This document shows positions 62,305 through 64,000 of a DNA stretch of 64,000 nucleotides, one piece after another. Every line of letters begins with the position of its first letter. Position 1 is the first letter of the stretch. The notes beneath the pieces are model-generated. The model did not search any database. It had not been told where the DNA came from and saw nothing but the letters and a program-made list of their open reading frames with translations. The position numbers and the translations under genes are program-made. Location: contig NZ_JAGSNF010000012.1 in NCBI RefSeq assembly GCF_018139485.1, positions 1 to 64,000 on the forward strand, read 5' to 3'. Source of the stretch: Phycicoccus avicenniae (GTDB lineage Bacteria > Actinomycetota > Actinomycetes > Actinomycetales > Dermatophilaceae).

Positions 62305-64000
62305 ATGTCCGCCCCAGACCGGCAGCCGGCGCCCGCCCGGGTCGTCGTGCTCGACACGCCGGGGTCCGCGGACGACCGGACGTGGGGCGCGGCGACGACG
62401 GAGACGGTGCGGGTGACATCCGGCGAGGGGTCCGGCGGGGCCGGGTCCCGGCTGCGGCGGGCGCTCGGGGGCGCCGTCCCCGCGCTCCGCTCGGCCCTGC
62501 GGGCCCGCTCCCACCCCGCCGCGACCGGCCGCTACCTCGCGGCCGGTGGCCCGTCCGGGCCCGTCGACGTCGTCGTGTCGACGACCGCCGCGACCGACGC
62601 GCTCGCCGCCGTCGCCGCCCGGATCACGGGTGCACCCGACGTCCTCGTCGGGACCGCGGCCCGGCGGGCCGTCGGCGCGCTCGAGGACTGGGAGCGGGCG
62701 CTCGACCGGGTGACGGCCGGCGTCGAGGACGGCCCGCGGGACCGGTTCCCCGAGGGGGCGGTCGTCGCCGACCTGCGCGCCCGGGCCGGGGACCTCCTCA
62801 CCGCGTGCCCGGACCTCCTCGTCCCCGTCGACGAGGTCGCCCGGCACGCCCGCGCCTGGGTGGCCCGGCTCGACCACGAGGTCGCCGCCCGGCTCGTCGA
62901 CGACGCGCTCGGCGGCCTCCCGTGGCCCGTGGGTCCGGCGGGGCGCAGCGGCCTCACGGCGCGGCTGCTGTGGGCGCGCACCTCGACCGACGCCGAGGGG
63001 GACCTCACCGGCCCGGACCTGCCGGCCGCCGCGCGGTCCGCGGTCGCGGGCTCGGAGGAGGCGTGGGCGGCCGGCGCGACCGACGTCGCGCTCGACCGCT
63101 GGTGCGACGCCTGGGAGCTGCTCTACCACCGCGACCTGCACGCCGACGTCGAGCGCTCCCCCCTCGTCGAGGACCCGGCCGGCTGGCTCGCGCCGCTCAC
63201 CGGGTCGAGCGTCCTCGCCGCCCTCACCGGCGCCGCCACCCCGGCGGCCGGGCGCCCCGTCCCGCCCCCGCGCGAGGACGGGCGCCGGCCGCGGGTGCTC
63301 GTCGGCACCGGGATGCTCGGCTCGTTCCACGCCGAGGTCGTCGGGGCCCTCGAGCCCGCGGCCGACGTCGAGGTGCTCGACGTCGTCGCCGAGTTCCCCC
63401 GGCTGCGCCGCCAGCGCCGCGCGAGCCGGGCCGCCCTCGGGGACGTCGCGGCGACGCGCGGGGTGACGAGCGACCGACGCCAGGACCGCCGCGCGGACCG
63501 TCTCCGGGCCCGGTGCGAGGGCCGCGACGTCGTCTTCTCCGACTGGGCCGACGCCTCGACCGTGTGGCTGGCGGCCGTCCTGCCACCGGGCCCCCGGTTC
63601 GTCGTGCGCGTCCACAGCGTCGACGCGCTCACCGCCTGGTTCCCCCTCGTCGACTGGCGGCGGGTCGACGAGGTCGTCGTCATCGCCCCCGCGCTGCGCT
63701 CCCTCGTCACCGACCTCCTCGCCGCCCTCGGGGTCACCGACCTGCCCGTCTCCTACCTCCCCGGGCTCGTCGCCGTCCACGCGATGCCGGCGGAGAAGGA
63801 GGACGGGGCCCGGCACACCCTCGGCATGATCGGCTGGGCCCGCCGTGTCAAGGACGTCGCCTGGGCGCTCGACCTGCTCGAGCGGGACCCCGCGTGGCGG
63901 CTCGTCCTCGTGGGCCCGCCGCTGGAGGCCTCTTCCGGGACCGCCCGGGCGCGGGCCTACGCCACCGCGGTGCTCGAGCGCCTCGACCGGCCCGACGTCC
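62305..64000 (+). CDS. glycosyltransferase, C-terminus beyond the window
   Basis: The frame is open from ATG 62305 to the last base (565 residues, no stop), so the 3' end is missing. The N-terminal 330 residues are an unidentified alpha-helical region (for example LLYHRDLHADVERSPLVEDPAGWL). From about 332 a GT-B fold begins (RPRVLVGTGMLGSFHAEVVGALEP), with DVVFSDWADASTVWLAAVLPPGPRFVVRVHSVDAL and LGMIGWARRVKDVAWALDLLERDPAWRLVLVGPP, the usual GT4 donor-side core. It is divergent from the export operon by 125 bp and probably belongs to the same polymer pathway. Confidence 0.85.
   Translation, partial: MSAPDRQPAPARVVVLDTPGSADDRTWGAATTETVRVTSGEGSGGAGSRLRRALGGAVPALRSALRARSHPAATGRYLAAGGPSGPVDVVVSTTAATDALAAVAARITGAPDVLVGTAARRAVGALEDWERALDRVTAGVEDGPRDRFPEGAVVADLRARAGDLLTACPDLLVPVDEVARHARAWVARLDHEVAARLVDDALGGLPWPVGPAGRSGLTARLLWARTSTDAEGDLTGPDLPAAARSAVAGSEEAWAAGATDVALDRWCDAWELLYHRDLHADVERSPLVEDPAGWLAPLTGSSVLAALTGAATPAAGRPVPPPREDGRRPRVLVGTGMLGSFHAEVVGALEPAADVEVLDVVAEFPRLRRQRRASRAALGDVAATRGVTSDRRQDRRADRLRARCEGRDVVFSDWADASTVWLAAVLPPGPRFVVRVHSVDALTAWFPLVDWRRVDEVVVIAPALRSLVTDLLAALGVTDLPVSYLPGLVAVHAMPAEKEDGARHTLGMIGWARRVKDVAWALDLLERDPAWRLVLVGPPLEASSGTARARAYATAVLERLDRPDV

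Noticed and set aside
59695-63816. A 1373-codon minus-strand open frame across the export operon
   Set aside because: Opposite or shifted against UGD, the permease and the plus-strand glycosyltransferase; residues are low-complexity Arg/Ser/Pro.

Overview
The window is very GC-rich (roughly 70 % or more), with almost every third codon position G or C, GTG starts and many 1-14 bp gene overlaps. Its housekeeping set (sepH, DUF3710, DUF4193, DUF3159, DUF5998, TIGR03089, paired TrkA-domain genes, APS reductase, a ferrochelatase with C-terminal cysteines) is that of an actinobacterium, most likely of order Micrococcales. The genus cannot be fixed by reading alone. No rRNA, tRNA or CRISPR array was seen. 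All gene calls come from reading the sequence; no database was searched.

Layout. 1-486: 3' part of an IS30-type transposase cut by the window edge. 592-3317: AIM24-like protein, small orphan, secreted M14 carboxypeptidase and OsmC-like protein. 3449-5969 (-): methyltransferase and dxs. 6158-8016: secreted hydrolase, and a conserved hypothetical whose start carries a perfect LexA-type SOS box. 8112-10531: sulfite/nitrite reductase and cysH. 10623-14807 (-): nucleoside transporter and aconitase, the latter behind a 20-bp palindromic operator. 14950-19977 (-): four genes chained by 4-bp overlaps (KimA-like permease, TrmA-like RNA methyltransferase, hypothetical, lipoprotein esterase), divergent from two TrkA-type potassium regulators (20049-21426). 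21456-26244 (-): DUF3159, OB-fold, DUF3710, dut, DUF4193, inositol-phosphatase family and hemH, divergent from sepH. 27399-32528 (-): tdk, phosphodiesterase-like, DUF5998 and a GNAT/acyl-CoA synthetase fusion. 32582-37352 (+): nitroreductase, a ParC-like topoisomerase subunit and a sugar-ABC binding lipoprotein behind a LacI-type operator; its permease genes are missing and an abnormal G/C homopolymer block follows. 37623-44440 (-): AlkA-like glycosylase, an envelope glycan group (methyltransferase, flippase-like membrane protein, GT4 fusion, GT2) and topoisomerase IB. 44543-49744: HisN-like phosphatase, large membrane protein, TIGR03089, SnoaL-like protein and a GlxA/AraC regulator.

49823-64000 is the most interesting region. 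Three secreted wall-remodelling proteins lie in tandem on the minus strand: an M15-like protein with five peptidoglycan-binding repeats, a SpoIID-like protein with three CWB2 repeats, and an amidase with three CWB2 repeats. After a two-subunit CoA-transferase comes a polysaccharide ABC-2 export operon: nucleotide-sugar dehydrogenase, Wzm-like permease, and a Wzt-like ATPase whose C-terminal ~300 residues are three degenerate CWB2-like repeats. CWB2 is known as an extracellular domain that holds proteins on an anionic wall polymer. Finding it on the cytoplasmic export ATPase, where Wzt proteins carry a glycan-recognition domain, suggests one fold reads the same polymer inside the cell (export) and outside it (anchoring hydrolases). 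This is inference, but it is specific and testable.

Three runs of nearly pure G/C (2788-2884, 11963-12004, 37376-37546) look like failed sequencing or assembly at gene ends and should be treated as unreliable.
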